NCBI GenBank assembly: GCA_947095535.1
Contig: OX352772.1
Coordinates: 315,714,018 to 315,778,017 of the forward strand
Source of the DNA: Poecilobothrus nobilitatus
Taxonomy: Eukaryota; Arthropoda; Insecta; Diptera; Dolichopodidae
Direction: 5' to 3'
DNA length: 64,000 nt
In this document: in pieces, positions 1 to 13,320 of the stretch
Numbering within the stretch: the stretch's first letter is position 1
Layout of the letters: each line of letters starts with the position of its first letter
Program-made: the position numbers and the translations under genes
Notes under the pieces: model-generated
Database searches by the model: none
What the model was told of the DNA's origin: nothing
The model's input: the letters and a program-made list of their open reading frames with translations, nothing else

Positions 1-814
1 GAATCTGAAATTTAGTAAAGAGGTGTCGAGTTATAGGACAACAACTTTTGTAAAATTTGGTTGGTCTAGAGCAGCCGGTTCAGGATTCTTGCACCTCTTG
101 GAACTTAATGAAGCTAGGCGTCTGAAATCTTACAAATGATGATCAAGTTTTATGGCAACAACTTCTGCAAAATTTGGTTGTGGTGGTGCGACGGGTTCGG
201 GTAGCTGCCATACAACTTCTCTTTTTAAATGAAAATAACTCAGTGTCCGTCCGCACGATAACTCAAAAAATAAAGGAGCTAGGAGGCTGACATTTTTTTT
301 TACGTCACTTTTGCAAAATTGTTAGTTTTGCTATTTAACTCCAGCATTTTCGGCCGCCGGGTTCGAGTAGCTGCCATACAACTTCTTTCTTTAAATGGAA
401 ATAACCCAGTGTCTATTCAATCTAGGTATCTGAAATTTTGCAAATGATGATCCAGTTTTATGGCAACACTTCACTTTTTAAATGAAAATAACTCAGTGTC
501 TATTGAAGCTAGCTATCTGAAATTTAGTGAAAAAGTGTCGAGTTGCATGCCAAAAACTTTTGTAAAATTTGATTGATCTAAAGCAGCCGGTTCAGGCTTC
601 TTGCATTTCTTGGAACTTAATGAAGCTAGGCGCAATAGATTCGGGTAGCTGTCATACAACTACACAATTTACATAAATATATCTCTGTAGTTCGGTACTA
701 AAACATCTGAATGTTTTTAAAAGATGATCAAGTTTTATAGAAACAGGATATATTACGTTCATACGGGTATCCCAGAGTTGACACAGTCTACTCTACTGCA
801 CTCTTCCTCGTTTT
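1..814 (+). mobile_element. Family A element, 5' end cut by window start
   Basis: Starts inside the 259-bp unit (AGTAAAGAGGTGTCGAGTTA) and ends TTCATACGGGTATCCCAG then CTCTTCCTCG at 800-814. Unlike the other copies, it has an internal rearrangement: the central 'CGCACGATAACTCAAAAAAT' block (242-275) appears between two body units, preceded by a shortened GTCCGTC. Confidence 0.8.
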
Positions 815-1192
815 AATGAAAAATAGTAATTTATTTACAAACGCTCACGTTTACTGTACTTTTCACAATTGATTTTTAAAATTAATGAAGTAAGCAACTA
901 TTTCACTTCATTTTAAGTTTTTTTGTGGTTTCAGTTTAAAAAACAATTCAAATAACAAAAAATTGAAACAAATTAAATTAAATTTTATAATTAAATAAAT
1001 CAAAATTGTTTAAAAAACAATATTATTAGACAATCTGTAAAAATCCTTGAACTCATAATAGCTATGTTTTTTTTTTTCAAAAACATATATGGTAAGCGGC
1101 TATTTATGTTTTGCCTAAAAGTATGCTAAAATGTCTAATAATTTTAAAATGTCTAAAAATTATTTGTTTAGAAGTTAATAAAAATAAAAGTT

Positions 1193-1262
1193 TGGTGGCC
1201 GAGTGGTGAAGCACATAACTTATTAACAAAAGAAGTGCGGGTTAAAACTCTGCACAAGTAGC
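1193..1262 (+). mobile_element. tRNA-like relic (box A/box B)
   Basis: TGGTGGCCGAGTGGTGAAG, then GCGGGTTAAAACTCTGCAC at tRNA spacing. The T arm has lost the TTCGA core. Followed by T-rich sequence. Probably a SINE head, not an active tRNA gene. Confidence 0.55.
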
Positions 1263-1503
1263 AAGTTTTTTTTAATAAGTTGGAAAATTACTGAAAAAAT
1301 TATTTTTTCTTTCCATTCTCCCTATAAGGAGTATTAGGGCAAGAACTAAGTAATTTATTATTCATATTTGACAAAGATTCAGTTTCTGTTTTATTTTTAT
1401 ATATGTATTACAAAATGATATTATAATTATTGAATATATATTTATATTTTTTATTTAAATTAAATATTATAAAAGAAATCTATATTAGTTTTAAATAATA
1501 TAC

Positions 1504-1578
1504 ATGATCCACCTGGAGTTTGATCACATGCCTTGCAAATCAAAGGTCGATATTTTAACCACTACACCGTAAACTGGA
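1504..1578 (-). mobile_element. tRNA-like relic
   Basis: The minus strand reads GTTTACGGTGTAGTGGTTAA (box A) ... TGATCAAACTCCAGG (decayed box B), with cloverleaf-like spacing. It resembles the head at 18497-18570. It is a degenerate SINE head or tRNA pseudogene, with no usable anticodon stem. Confidence 0.55.
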
Positions 1579-1579
1579 T

Positions 1580-3940
1580 ATTGAAAAAGTAATTTTACTT
1601 AGCAAATTCTCCTTGTTAATTATTTACTAAATGTAGATTAAATAATATAATATAAACAAAATATTAAATAGATAGTTAGGTAATTAGATACTATTAGAAT
1701 AGTAGCCGGTGGTTTAATAATATAGATTAGCATATATGTGATATATCCATATAATATTAAAAATAACTAAATAAATAAAATAAATAACTGAAAACCTAAA
1801 TAAATAGTAATGGAAATATTTTCGAATGTTCAAATTTGATAAGTCATAACTCACATCATTGTTTTGAATTATATAATCTTGACTTCAAGCAAAAGATCAC
1901 AACTATTACATTTCTCTATAGAGCTATAGTATCTTAAGTTCTATTGTCAAAATTTTACATTACGTTTCATTAAATTTTATTAAAAAAAAACTCTTAATTA
2001 TATTCTGAATAACACTTAAAGTCTGGTTAACTTCGGTTAATTTTTAGGCTTAATTTTCGACATTAAGATTCTTAGTTTGCTTATATAGTTCAAAATAATT
2101 TCATTGTTACAGTTGCCTAATTATGAATATTTATATTATCTCCAAAGATATTTTTTATTTTGTTCAAAAACCCTAAATACCTATAAAATAAAATAAAGCA
2201 AAATTAACTATACTTTGTTTTCAATATATAATTTAATTTTTATATAATCGAACATAATATCGAATACTTGAAATCGATCGACTACATTCAATAAACAATA
2301 AAAATTCAACAATATAAAAAAAATTATTTACATATATTTTTTTCGAAAATTATTTTTTTCTGGTTTTTTATCTTTTATAATTACAAAACCAATAAAAAAT
2401 AAAATTTTTATTCACAATATTCAAATTTTATTATTTAAAATATTTGCATACAAATAAATACATAATATGAAATATTTTTTTTTTTTTTTTGCTAGTTAGT
2501 AACCACCCAGGATTCGTGTATCTCTTTTATATATCTAAAACCAAAAATATTTTTGTTTTGTTTTTTACGTTTAATCGTCCTTGTCCTAAATTATTGTTCA
2601 AAAGCAAAAAAAAAAAAAAAAATGTATTTTTGTGAAGGTCATTTTCTATGGCTTTTTCCCAGTTTTTTTTTTTTTTTTTGGTCCTGAACTTTTTTTTTCT
2701 TTTTTTCATTACACGTTATACTGCAACATGCGTACCGACTATTCTCTAATATAATTATACTATATACTATATAATATACAATAGTATAAAAATGAATCAA
2801 AATACCATCACTTGTAATTTTATAAATTTTTCTTCTGGTTTTTCTTCTGTTCATTTTCTGTAAAGTAAAACTTGTAATGAAACACTAATATAATTTTGTA
2901 ATAATAATAAAAAAAAAAAAAAAAATTTATATTTCCTCTTTTCCTTTGAGTCTATTTCTATTTTTACCTTTTAATTATTCTCTAACACTATAGTTTTCTT
3001 TACATTTTGAAAGGAGGACTTACTTTTTTTTTTTTTGTTTTTAGAAGGAAATTACAAAACATAGAAACAAAAATCACAGCAAATAACTAAACGAATTATT
3101 AGATGAAATTAATTTTTGTTTTTGTTGTTCATTTTTGTTTCTTATGCCATATAACAAGAAAACAAGAAAATTTTCTCGCAAACTTTACTAAAAGAAAAAC
3201 TAACCAGAACCATACTCAACCTTCAATAGAATAACTAAACTTTCATCCATTAAATGAAAAGTAGGAAATGTCAAATGATAAATAGGTACCTAGAATCTAG
3301 TATCAAGTTAAAAACTACAAAAAAAAAGGAAAACATATACGTATTGCTTTATTACAAATTTGAGAACTAGAAACATTTTTACACATTTCACGCGTTTTTA
3401 GTTTTTTTTACTTATATTTTCTTTGTTTTTTGTTTTTGTACTTTTTCTTCTACACTTCATAGATAAATTTAATGATATATTTAGTTACATTACAAACATA
3501 TTATATATGGATCAATTTTACTTACATCCACAGTTGTATACTAAATAATATATGCAGTGGAAATTTCTCTACATTTTTTTATTATTTTGATCAAAAGTAA
3601 TGATTTTTGTTTTTTTTTTCTTCAATATATTCCTATGTTTATGTAATCGTATGTTAACTATACATAGTAGGGAATTGATAAAATAGCGAAATAAAAAAAG
3701 TTTTCTTTATAAATGTTTTCAATTATTTCAATGGATTTTCCAAATTCTGAAATTTTGATTTTCATCCTATTAATATTAATTTATTAGAGATTGGTAATTT
3801 TAATATATTATGGAAAATTTTTATGGTATTGCCAATTATTGTTAAAATTTTAATTCGATTCGGAAAGTTCGAATTTAATTAAATCAAATTTGCGGATAAT
3901 AAATTTTATTTTTTTGATATTCTGTAACACATCAAATATA
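1580..3940. other. AT-rich DNA, no gene seen
   Basis: Many A and T runs (2469-2490, 2608-2621, 2662-2680, 2910-2925). Lys/Phe-rich frames at 2527-2854 (-) arise from them and are rejected as genes. Confidence 0.55.
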
Positions 3941-3947
3941 AAATAAG

Positions 3948-4141
3948 GGTGGGATCTCGGTGGCCTAGTGGGTAAGTGCGTATAAAATACGCTATAAACA
4001 CCGAGAGAATGTGGGGTCGAATCCCACACACGTCGTAAAAGTTATTCCCCCTTACGACATTTACAGCCACACCGAAAAAGGAAAGGCTGTGTAATTTTCT
4101 GTTCACATTTATCTGGCAGAGAAATGCACTTAAAAAAAAAA
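3948..4141 (+). mobile_element. tRNA-derived SINE, subfamily 1
   Basis: GGGATCTCGGTGGCCTAGTG (box A), GGGTCGAATCCC (box B), CCCCCTTACGACATTTACAG, GAAAAAGGAAAGGCTGTGTA, poly-A tail. No clear target duplication. Confidence 0.9.
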
Positions 4142-5525
4142 GGCTAGATAATGAAAAATTTTAATAAAAAATATTTTATTTATTTTATTTGTACAATGTA
4201 TTATTTAAAATTTTCTATTGATTAAAAATTAATATAAATGATTTTTCTCGTCTTATAAATAGTTTTTCCTTTTTTTTGTTTTTTTTTGGTAAACATGTAA
4301 CAAAAATTATGAAATAAAACCAAATAAAAAGTAATTTTTAAATATATTTTAAATATTAAAATATGTATATTATATGCGAATAATTAAAGGAAACCAAACT
4401 AAAAATAAATACTTTTATTATTAAATATAAATTAATAATATTTTCAAAGGTGAATGAGATATAATTTTCTATTCTATTTTTATTATTACTACTATCAAAG
4501 CAAAAAATTCAAAAAAAAAAAATCCATTCCGTAAATTTTCTACTTATTTTTAAAAAAACAATAAAATAAATATAAAAATTTATTATTAATAGATAATTTA
4601 TTTTTTATTAATTATATATTATATTAATAAAAAATATTTATATATTTTTTTACTAATTTAATTTTCCTTTATTTTTGAAAAGGTTTAAATTTCTATAATT
4701 TGAAATATTAAAAAAAATCATTATTTTGGATATTAATGCGAGCATTTTAATGATTCTAATATTAAATAGCGCACCAGTGTATATAAAGCATATATTTAAT
4801 AATATGTATTTCATATAGTTTATTCCATTAAAACTTTTTGTTTTTTTTTTTTTTTTATTTTATATTTTCGTAAAAAATAGTGAACATATTCATATATTTT
4901 AAAAATCGTTTCATTTTTTTTTTCTTAATATAAGAATACAAGAGTCCTTTTATCCATAACGTCAAAATGTAGACTAAATGAAAATCAAAACCTGTTTTCT
5001 TTTAGTCACATAATACTGATTAAATTGTTATACACATGTATGAAGAAAAATTTTATGTGCAGAAGTTCTGTTTTTATTGTACAGTAATTAATAATATTTA
5101 TAGAAATTTGTTTTGTGTTTTCTTTTTTTTTTTTTTTTGTTGCAGAAAGCTTATTTTCAACAGATTAAAAACAAAAAATTTTGAAGAGGAATTTGAGAAT
5201 ATTAAAATAATGAAAAGAATTTAAGAGAAAATCAGATTATTAAAATTTAGAATTCTGTAGATCGTTTAAAACTACAGAATTTTAAGAGAATTTTATATTA
5301 TAAAAAAATTATATAAGAAAATCTATTTAAAAATATAAACTATTTTTATTTTTAGCAGATTCTATAAAAATATTAAAATTGTTAATATAAACTTAAGTTT
5401 TAAAGTAAAAATAGGCACAGTTTATGTAAAAAGAAATTTTGGAAATTATAAAGGAAAATGTCTATCAAAATAATAATAATTTTAATTAATCATATAGGGC
5501 CCATTCGAACCATAATTTAGAATGG
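4142..5525. other. AT-rich DNA, no gene seen
   Basis: Almost pure A/T in places. Frames here are Phe/Lys/Asn-rich by composition only. Confidence 0.55.
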
Positions 5526-5529
5526 GTTG

Positions 5530-6540
5530 GATACGACATCCCAAATCACAAAATCCCAATCACTAAATCGCAAACATAAAATCCCAAATTACAAAATCCC
5601 AAAAAATTTTCAACTTATTACACAATCTCAAATCACAAGATCGCAAATTACAAAATCCCAAATTATGAAATCTTATTCGCGTTGAGTACAAAATTCCAAA
5701 AAAAAAAATTAAAAAGAAAGCAGCACAGTCAAAACAGATATCTTTCTTCACTTTTTATCCTTTGCGAATCAAAGATGGAAAGACTTAACCTCATGGGTTC
5801 TGCTATAAAATCCAAATTTCAAAATCCGAACTTTCAAAATCCAAACATGTACAATCAAAATAATAGACAATAAGATGTAAAGATCCGGATATATATAAAT
5901 ACTACGAAAAAGGAGCCAACCCTGATTTTGTAACCAACTCTAAAAAACCCTCCTAATTCAGAATCTGGCGCATACACTAATATATAAATCTTCTGGAAAA
6001 AGCGGCAACACTGATTTTCAAACCAACTCTAAAATCCTTCCTAATTCAGAACTCACGTAGACTCCGACCATGATTTTGGATCCTACTTTAAAATCAATAC
6101 TTATAGTATGCCCATACATATACTAATTTCATAAAACAATTTAATTGTTATATTCTCATATATCAAATACAATAAATTTAGAAGGAAGGGGGCTACCGCC
6201 CCCAAACCCTCACTAATAAAACTATTGAAACTTTAATTTTGAATGCAACTCTAAAGTCAATATGAATAGTATATCAGCGCTTACAGACTTTCCTACAAAA
6301 GTATTAAATTTTGAGATTTCTCTATGAAAAATAATAAATTTTTTAAAAATTTTGATGGTTTTATATGAAGAAAATCAATTTTGAAAATTAATATTGAAAA
6401 TTTCTCTGGGATTTTGTAATTTTCAAATTTTGAAATTTGGGATTATGTGATTTAGGATTTTGGGATTTTGAAATTTTGGAATTTTCTTACTTTGGAATTT
6501 TGTGATTTGGGATTTTGAGATTTTCCCATTTAGAATATCC
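5530..6540. mobile_element. Foldback element with AAATCCC arms (about 1 kb)
   Basis: The left arm (5541-5670) is built of CCCAAATCACAAAATCCC-type units. The right arm (6408-6530) is their inverse (GGGATTTTG, GTGATTTGGGATTTTG). The centre holds four loose repeats of about 60-160 bp spacing around GATTTT..AACCAACTCTAAAA (5922, 6012, 6071, 6234) and a small GC hairpin GGGGGCTACCGCCCCC (6188-6203). Exact ends and target duplication are not resolved. Confidence 0.65.
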
Positions 6541-6811
6541 AATAAAAAGTTAAAATTTTTTTATATTTCTTTTTTTTTGATAAATGCAAAAAATTAGGCA
6601 AAGCAGAAATATACATTTATAATACAAAAACATTACATTTTTTTAATTTTCTACCTTATACCTTTGATCAAGAAAAATTACATAGCTTTAATTTTATGAA
6701 TTTGTTAGGGCACGTCACTTTTATATGAGGAAATTAATACTTTTTGGAAATGCATTTTTTTTCCCCAAATTTCCTTGATTCATATAATATTTAAAAAATT
6801 AAAAAAAACTA

Positions 6812-7004
6812 GGGGCCTCAGTGGCCTAGTGGGTAAGAGCGTATAAAATACGCTGTAAACACCGAGGGAGTGTGGTTTCGAATCCCACACACGTCGTAAG
6901 AATTATTCCCCCTTACGACATTTACAGCCACGCCTGAAAAGGAAAGGCTGTGTAATTTCCTATTCTCATTTATGTGGCAGAGAAAAGCACTAAAAAAAAA
7001 AAAA
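6812..7004 (+). mobile_element. tRNA-derived SINE, subfamily 1, intact
   Basis: GGGGCCTCAGTGGCCTAGTG (box A), GGTTTCGAATCCC (box B), CCCCCTTACGACATTTACAG, GAAAAGGAAAGGCTGTGTAA, poly-A tail. Probable target duplication AAAAAAACTA at 6802-6811 and 7007-7016. This is the best model of the subfamily. Confidence 0.9.
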
Positions 7005-7019
7005 TCAAAAAAACTAACT

Positions 7020-8705
7020 GAGATGTTTTTAATATACTTTTTCTTTTAAAAATTATTCTTATATGTGGATATTTTCATGTCAGGATATTAAAAATTAATG
7101 GTATTTAACACTCAAAATTTTTTAAGTAAATGTTTTTAGAAAAAGAAATCCTAACTGAATTTTATACTTTTAATAACTCAGAGTTTTCTCTGAAATAAAA
7201 TCACTATAACTATATACAAAATTTTCATATAATCCACAAAAAATAAATCGCACTTAATCATAATCTAAGTTTTATTGCCATTTGTAACATTAAAAAAGTA
7301 AAAAAACCTAATTTATGCTGCAAAAAAAATGTGTAGAACGTTTAACCTCAAAGTTTTGCCATTAGAGGATTAATATTAAATTTTAATGTTTACTTGAATG
7401 GTCATGACTTAAATTTTAATCATTTTCAAATTTATTTTCCTAATTTTTAATTTTAATTAGACATTGTTTCTGATATGATTTAAGAACTTAGTAACTAAAA
7501 AATAATTATTCTTTTAAATCATACTTATAATAAACAGGGTCATATAATGGAATTTAACATGAAACATTTCATATTAAATGTTATATTGAGTATTATCACT
7601 TTTTATAAAGTCTTTATGAATAAACGACAAAGAATTTTAACCTTTACTAAGTGTAAGATTTTATAAAAACATGCACAAAGTATATATAAGAAAGTATATA
7701 TAACAGAATTTAATGCATTAATGTCCATTATTAGATGTATTTTATAATGTATTAAAAATATATGAAATATAATAAGATACGATTAGCTGTTATTGCATAA
7801 ATGTTTTAATCCCAGATAACTGCAGTTATTCAAAAATTAACTGGAATTATCCAAAATAAAATTGACAAATTTAATCTATTCAGGGATTCAACATTTCGAA
7901 AATAAACAAAAATTTAAGTCATAGAACAATCTGCAGTTTCAAAAGTGCAATTAAAGTGTTTTGTTTTTTTTTTTTTTTTTGTGGAGAAAATAAAAAATAA
8001 GAAAACTTTTATATCTTAAATAAAAACGAAATGCTTAAACTATATTTTCATCATATTAAAATGTCCGTGAGGAAAAACATGCTAATGATAGATGGTAAAT
8101 AGTTTTTCTTTTATTTTATCCTTTTTTTTCTTTTTTGGTCTATAGTTTTCTGCTAGACCACCATTAAAAAAATATGAAATTATTATGGCATTAAAATACC
8201 TACCTAAGTTACCAAAGAATAAAAATGAAAACAAAAGAAAATGATTGTCATTTAAATCGCTAAATTTTATATTTTCTTCTATACCTGTTTTTGTTCCATA
8301 ACTTTAGCACGATTTTATTTGTTTTTTTTTTTTTTTGTAGACTTAAAAAAAAAAGATTTAAAATAACATGGTTTACCGTTAATGAAATTGAAAGTCTTTA
8401 ATAGTTTTGAGATATAACGCTTTGATAACATTATATAAATGCAAAGGAATATAAAAGAAAAGAAGTGTTTATGAAAAATTAACAACATTATAATGTGATG
8501 AACATTACTACAATCATAAAAAAAACTCTTGTTTTTTCTTTAAATGATTTTTGGAAGCCAATCAGTTGACAGATCACCTGTCATATGTCTAAATGAAATG
8601 TAAAAATTGGCTTAATAGTTAATACCTACCATAATAAGATGTCATTCAAAAAGAAAAAAAAAGTAAATTCTAAAATCTAAAACATTTTATTTTATTAAAA
8701 TATTA
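7020..8705. other. AT-rich DNA, no gene seen
   Basis: No gene or repeat recognised. T runs at 7963-7980 and 8322-8336. Confidence 0.5.
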
Positions 8706-8710
8706 AAAAA

Positions 8711-8900
8711 GGGTACTCGGTGGCCTAGTGGGTAAAACCGTACAAAATCCGCTGTAAACACCGAAAGAGTATCGATTCGAATACCACGTATGTCGTAAGA
8801 ATAATTCCCCCCTACGACATTTATAGCCACGTCTAAAAAAGAAAGGCTGTGTAATTTCCTTGTCACATTTCTGTGGCAGGGGAATAAACTAAAAAAAAAA
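8711..8900 (+). mobile_element. tRNA-derived SINE, subfamily 1
   Basis: GGGTACTCGGTGGCCTAGTG (box A), GATTCGAATACC (box B, two changes), CCCCCCTACGACATTTATAG, GAAAGGCTGTGTAATTTCC, then an A run. More diverged than the 6812 copy. Confidence 0.88.
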
Positions 8901-8904
8901 TACT

Positions 8905-11900
8905 AAAATGCCTAATTTATTCGATATTTTACAAAGTTAATGAATTTTCTAAATCAAATTTGGTTTATATTATTATAATACTTCAAATTTCAATTTGATT
9001 CACTACCAAATACTTTGCAAGAACTATTTCAAAATTGAATATATCTATATATAATTTTAATATTTGTTAACTTAATTAATTTTCTAACTTAAGAAATAAA
9101 TATATATTTCTTTTATATCTATTCAAAAAATTTACCGACCCAACTATTTTATTTTGTTTTTGTCGTTATTTAAAATTAAATTTGGTGCAGTGATATTTGT
9201 TTGCGGTGACAAGACACTAATTTTTACATTTTTTTTTTTTTTTTTTTTTTGTTTTTAATTTGTACCTTTCCGTACTTAAAGACAAATTAACCTCATATGT
9301 AATGGTAACATCAAAATAAAACAAAAATGCTAGGAAAATTAAAAAATAACAGTAAAAAGAAAATAAACATTAAAATTACCGGATAGTGCTATTATGGCAC
9401 ACCTTAAAAACATGACACGAAACCCCTTTAAAAGTATTACTCTTACATAAAAATGTTCAGAATATTTTTTAACAAATTTAAAAATAAAATAAAAAAAATT
9501 TTAAATATTTTTGACCGTCAAACTGTTCAGAAATTATTTAAGGTCATAATTTAATTTACTGATTTAATTAAGGAATAAAACTAAGAATTAAGAATGTTTC
9601 CTGACAGACTGAAAAAGAAATAGAAAAATAAAAGGAATTTAAAAAAAAATAAATGAGATATCGCAATTGTGACATTCAACACATCAAAATTGGATGTATG
9701 ATGCCTATATAGAATTGATTTATTTATCTTTCCATTATACTTCTTCAATATTTTTTGTTCACTGCTTTTGACTTCTAAATGACTTTTTTTTAAATAAATC
9801 AAAAGAAAACAGGTATTTTATTTAGATGTTAAAAACACTATACGAGGTTCAGTACTAGCCTCATATAGTAATATTTGATAGAAAACTATACATTGTAATA
9901 TTTCTTCTGATAGCAATTAATAGATGGTTTCAAGGATATGTTTGGGACCGAAAAACGTCATCTGATAAGGATGAAAATATCTACAAAATTGAAGTACGCT
10001 TATATATCAGCAAACTTGAGGTTCTGTCTATAATCAGTTTCAATTATAAATGTTCCAAATAAAGAGATTAAGCATTTTTTGTTGTTTTTGTTTTACAAAG
10101 GGCAGTGGAAAACATCGAAAATCAGTCAAAGCAGCTGCACGAAGTTCCTGAAGATACATAGGTATTGCATTTTAACCAACTAAAACGATACTCTTTAAAA
10201 TCAAACTTTAGAATAAACATTTAATACAAATATACAGTTGTGCCGAAATAAGTATGCAAAATGAATGTTTGGAAAAATACAGAAATTATGCAGTAGAGTA
10301 AAGAAAAGAACGAGAAGACACTAATAAAGGATTATGACTGATTCTATAAAAAGTACATAAATAATTTTTTTTTTAAATATTAGCTTAACTGAAATTTTAC
10401 AAAATATTTCTAACTAGTTTTTTTCAACCATAGTTAAATAAAAACAAAAAAAAAAAAAACAAATTATAAAAAATTTTCATAATACGGCCATGCTAAATTA
10501 GTTCGTCCTCCTTTTTTTTTTCTTCTATTTTTCGGTTTTAGTTTTTTTCTGCTTTTTCTGTTTTTCATTATTATTTCAACAGTTTCTTATTATTATTATT
10601 ATAATTTTACCGGTAAGACAAGACATTAACAGACGGTACCGTTTCAAAAATCGAACTTAATAATAGCGTAAAATATCAAAAAAAAAAAAAAAAAAATTTT
10701 AAAAGGAAATTAGTATCTTGTTTTGGTGTCTTTTATTTTTTCAGAACTTCTAGGTCAAATGAAACATCAACATAAATATCTCTCTTTCGATCATTTCTTT
10801 TTTTAAATCAATTAAAAAAAATTTCAACAACAACTGGATGTTAAAAATGAGAATCATAAACAAAAAAAAAAAAACAAAAAAAAAAGAAAACATAATATGA
10901 AAATACAAAAGAGCAAACAAAACAAAGCTCTCAAAAAAAAAAAAAAACGTAATTAAAAACAATTTAGAAACTTTCATTTACTAGTTTAAATGATTGAAAA
11001 TAAGGGGTGTTTCTTTACGGAGAAAAACGAAACAAAGAGATAGATGGAGAGAAAGAAAAAAGAAAGAATGGAATTGTGAACTTATTAAGACTGACAGTTA
11101 AGTTATACAACTTTGCTTTTTGTTTTTATTCCATTATTTGTGTATTTGTTTTTTATTTTTTTTCTACCTATTTACTCAAAAATAGGACAACAAAATATGT
11201 TTATTGTGAATTATTCCCAGAAAAAAAAATATTTTTTTTTTTTTTTAAAAAAATAATAATTTTTTTGTATTCAATTTCACTTTTTGTTTTTTCTTTATTG
11301 TTTTTCATTATATTTGTTTAATTTTCATTTCAATTTTCTGGAAAAAGAAACGAAAGAAAAGTTTTTATATGGGGAACAAAATATATATACTATATAATAT
11401 ATTGTAGATAATTTTCCGCAAAAAAAAACATAAAATATTCACAATAACAAAAATAGAATGAAACAAAAAAAAAAAAAAAATTGTTTTTCCTTACTTAAAA
11501 TTACTTTTTAAAATTGAATTTTTAAAAGTAAACGTAATATTTAAATGAATAAAGCAAAAAAAAAAAATGTAAAAGAATAACCTCTTATTTTTAATGTTTT
11601 TTTTTTTTTTTTTTTGGTTTTTCCTTATCTTCATTTAAAATTTACAAAATTTTTAATATTTTTATTGTGAATTCTTTTGAGACTAACTAATAATAAACGC
11701 GAGTAAGTAAAAAAAACAAAACTTCACCAAATTATAAAAACGCTATGAATTTAAATGAATCTTGTACACGTGTCGGTCAATGATATTTTTATATATGCAA
11801 TTAGATTTAATGAAATAATAAGCTAAACAAAAATAGAATTAGGTTTTTTTGATATTAATCGGTAGCCGACTGGTTTTACCTTTAAACTGTAGGAGAACCT

Positions 11901-11930
11901 ATTCAGTCAGAATTGGTGTTAAGTTTCGCT
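8905..11930. other. AT-rich DNA, no gene seen
   Basis: Very T/A-run-rich (9231-9250, 10680-10696, 11230-11246, 11597-11616). An imperfect hairpin CTATACGAGG...CCTCATATAG lies at 9839-9870. Long T runs produce poly-Phe frames (10750-11321) that are not genes. Confidence 0.55.
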
Positions 11931-11934
11931 ATAT

Positions 11935-12185
11935 TTATGTCACGATGATACCACTCTTACGGAGGAAGCTTTGAAAACTTCTCAAGTCCATGTCATAGAG
12001 TTCATATAAATCTTGCAAAACAAAACTACCGAGATATTTCCGCCTTTTCCTTGACAAACTTGGATAGGTGGATAGAAAGTGCTCCACACTCTTTATCGCA
12101 TCATCAATTCCTCTGCAAAATTTACTTTTAAGATGCGCATTCATATACTTAATCATCTAGTATGTCTACCAAGTCTAAAACAATA
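11935..12185 (-). pseudogene. Non-LTR retrotransposon ORF2 C-terminal relic (post-RNase H)
   Basis: Minus-strand blocks: C-F-R-L-G-R-H-T-R (about 12182-12156), a frameshift, then M-N-A-H-L-K-S-K-F-C-R-G, S-V-E-H-F-L-S-T-Y-P-S-L, R-K-Y-L-G and L-R-S-F-Q-S-F-L-R-K-S-G, ending at a stop near 11935. In jockey/R1/I-group elements the end of ORF2 reads GHCRLGRHT...CRGC...EETVEHLLCxCPAL...R...LG...L..FI..SG. The zinc-knuckle cysteines are mostly lost here (one of three kept). With the frameshift this marks a dead copy. The remaining ORF2 is not visible upstream. Confidence 0.72.
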
Positions 12186-12189
12186 ATTT

Positions 12190-13145
12190 AATAACATCAA
12201 CCAATTGTCTTATTTCAGATTTAGAGAGAAAACGTATACATTTGGTACTACCGCCCTCTCATCAACTCAAGTAAGTTTTTCTTAATATTGGATTCAAGAA
12301 TTTGGACAGGTACGTGGACAGATGAGGTATTCTCAACTCTTAAGTCAAATCTTGGTTAAATACTATGTGGGTGATGGGTTACGTCACGTAGATTTTAACT
12401 GATAAATAATAAATAATTTTAATAAAAAAATAATTTTTATTTTAATATAAAAGTTTTGAATAAAAAGATTATTTTTATTGTTGTTCCTTTTAGAAAAACT
12501 ACTTAAATTACTTTCTCATCCTTCAACTACAAAAAAATATTGTGGTGGTTGATCTTTAAAAAAAAATCTGAATTTTCGCAAGAAAAATGATCAAACAATT
12601 TACATAATGTTTCGGCCGAAATCTGAGAGGGAAAGAGCCCATAAACTTCTTAAAAATATTTATACTATGAAAAGTACTAACCTATTTCTTCTATTATTTA
12701 GAACAGACATAGACTTTTTACCATATTGCTACAAAATGCTAAAGAATTATGTTAAATATTTCTATTACACATTTTAAATTCGAAAACTAAAATTTTTAAA
12801 AAAATCATATTGCAACAATTAGTAATATGATTTAAAGATGAAATAATCAAGTTATTTTACAACAAAAATTTGTTAAAGTTTTTTTTAAGAAATGGAAAAT
12901 TCAAATTTAAAATAAATTTCAAACAAAATGTTAATAACTTTAGTAAAAACCAAAAAAAAAAGAAAAGAAATAATTAAAAAAACTATAGTAAAATAAAAAA
13001 AAAGTGCAACTTATTTTAATGAAAATAAATAAAGAAAAATGTTATACCAACACATATATTTACATTTTATTTAGAATTATATACAATTTTAAAGTTAAAT
13101 TAATAAATTAAAATTCTAAAAATAATTTAAAACGATTCAAGTTCT
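12190..13145. other. AT-rich DNA, no gene seen
   Basis: 12230-12400 is slightly richer in GC and may be more of the retroelement relic just below it, but no motif is readable. The remainder is A/T runs. Confidence 0.45.
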
Positions 13146-13147
13146 TT

Positions 13148-13320
13148 TATAGCACATTTCCAAAAATATTTTGAAAAATAAATGTGTTTATTAGTTTCAC
13201 TCTGTTCATCCCTCCGTCTGTTCTCAAAACTTTAACCATTAACCAAACCATTAAGGATAGAGCAATAAAATTTTAACGATGAGTAAATTTCATAAAAAAT
13301 TAATGTTGTAGAATAACTTT
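13148..13320 (+). mobile_element. Family C 5' fragment abutting the satellite
   Basis: TTATAGCACATTTCC, GTTTCACTCTGTTCATCCC, ATTAAGGATAGAGCAATAAA, then 'AATGTTGTAGAATAACTTTTTTA' continues straight into CTACACTACAC. In full copies this point reads AACTTTTTCATGTAGTCCC, so the satellite begins where the element has TGTAG. Confidence 0.75.

Noticed and set aside
3948..8900. Functional tRNA genes at SINE heads
   Set aside because: They have box A and box B but no proper acceptor pairing or anticodon arm, and they continue into a SINE body with a poly-A tail.
10081..10160. Possible small exon near AAAGGGCAGTGGAAAACATC
   Set aside because: Flanking AG and GT-like signals exist, but the frame is only about 20 codons and nothing joins to it.
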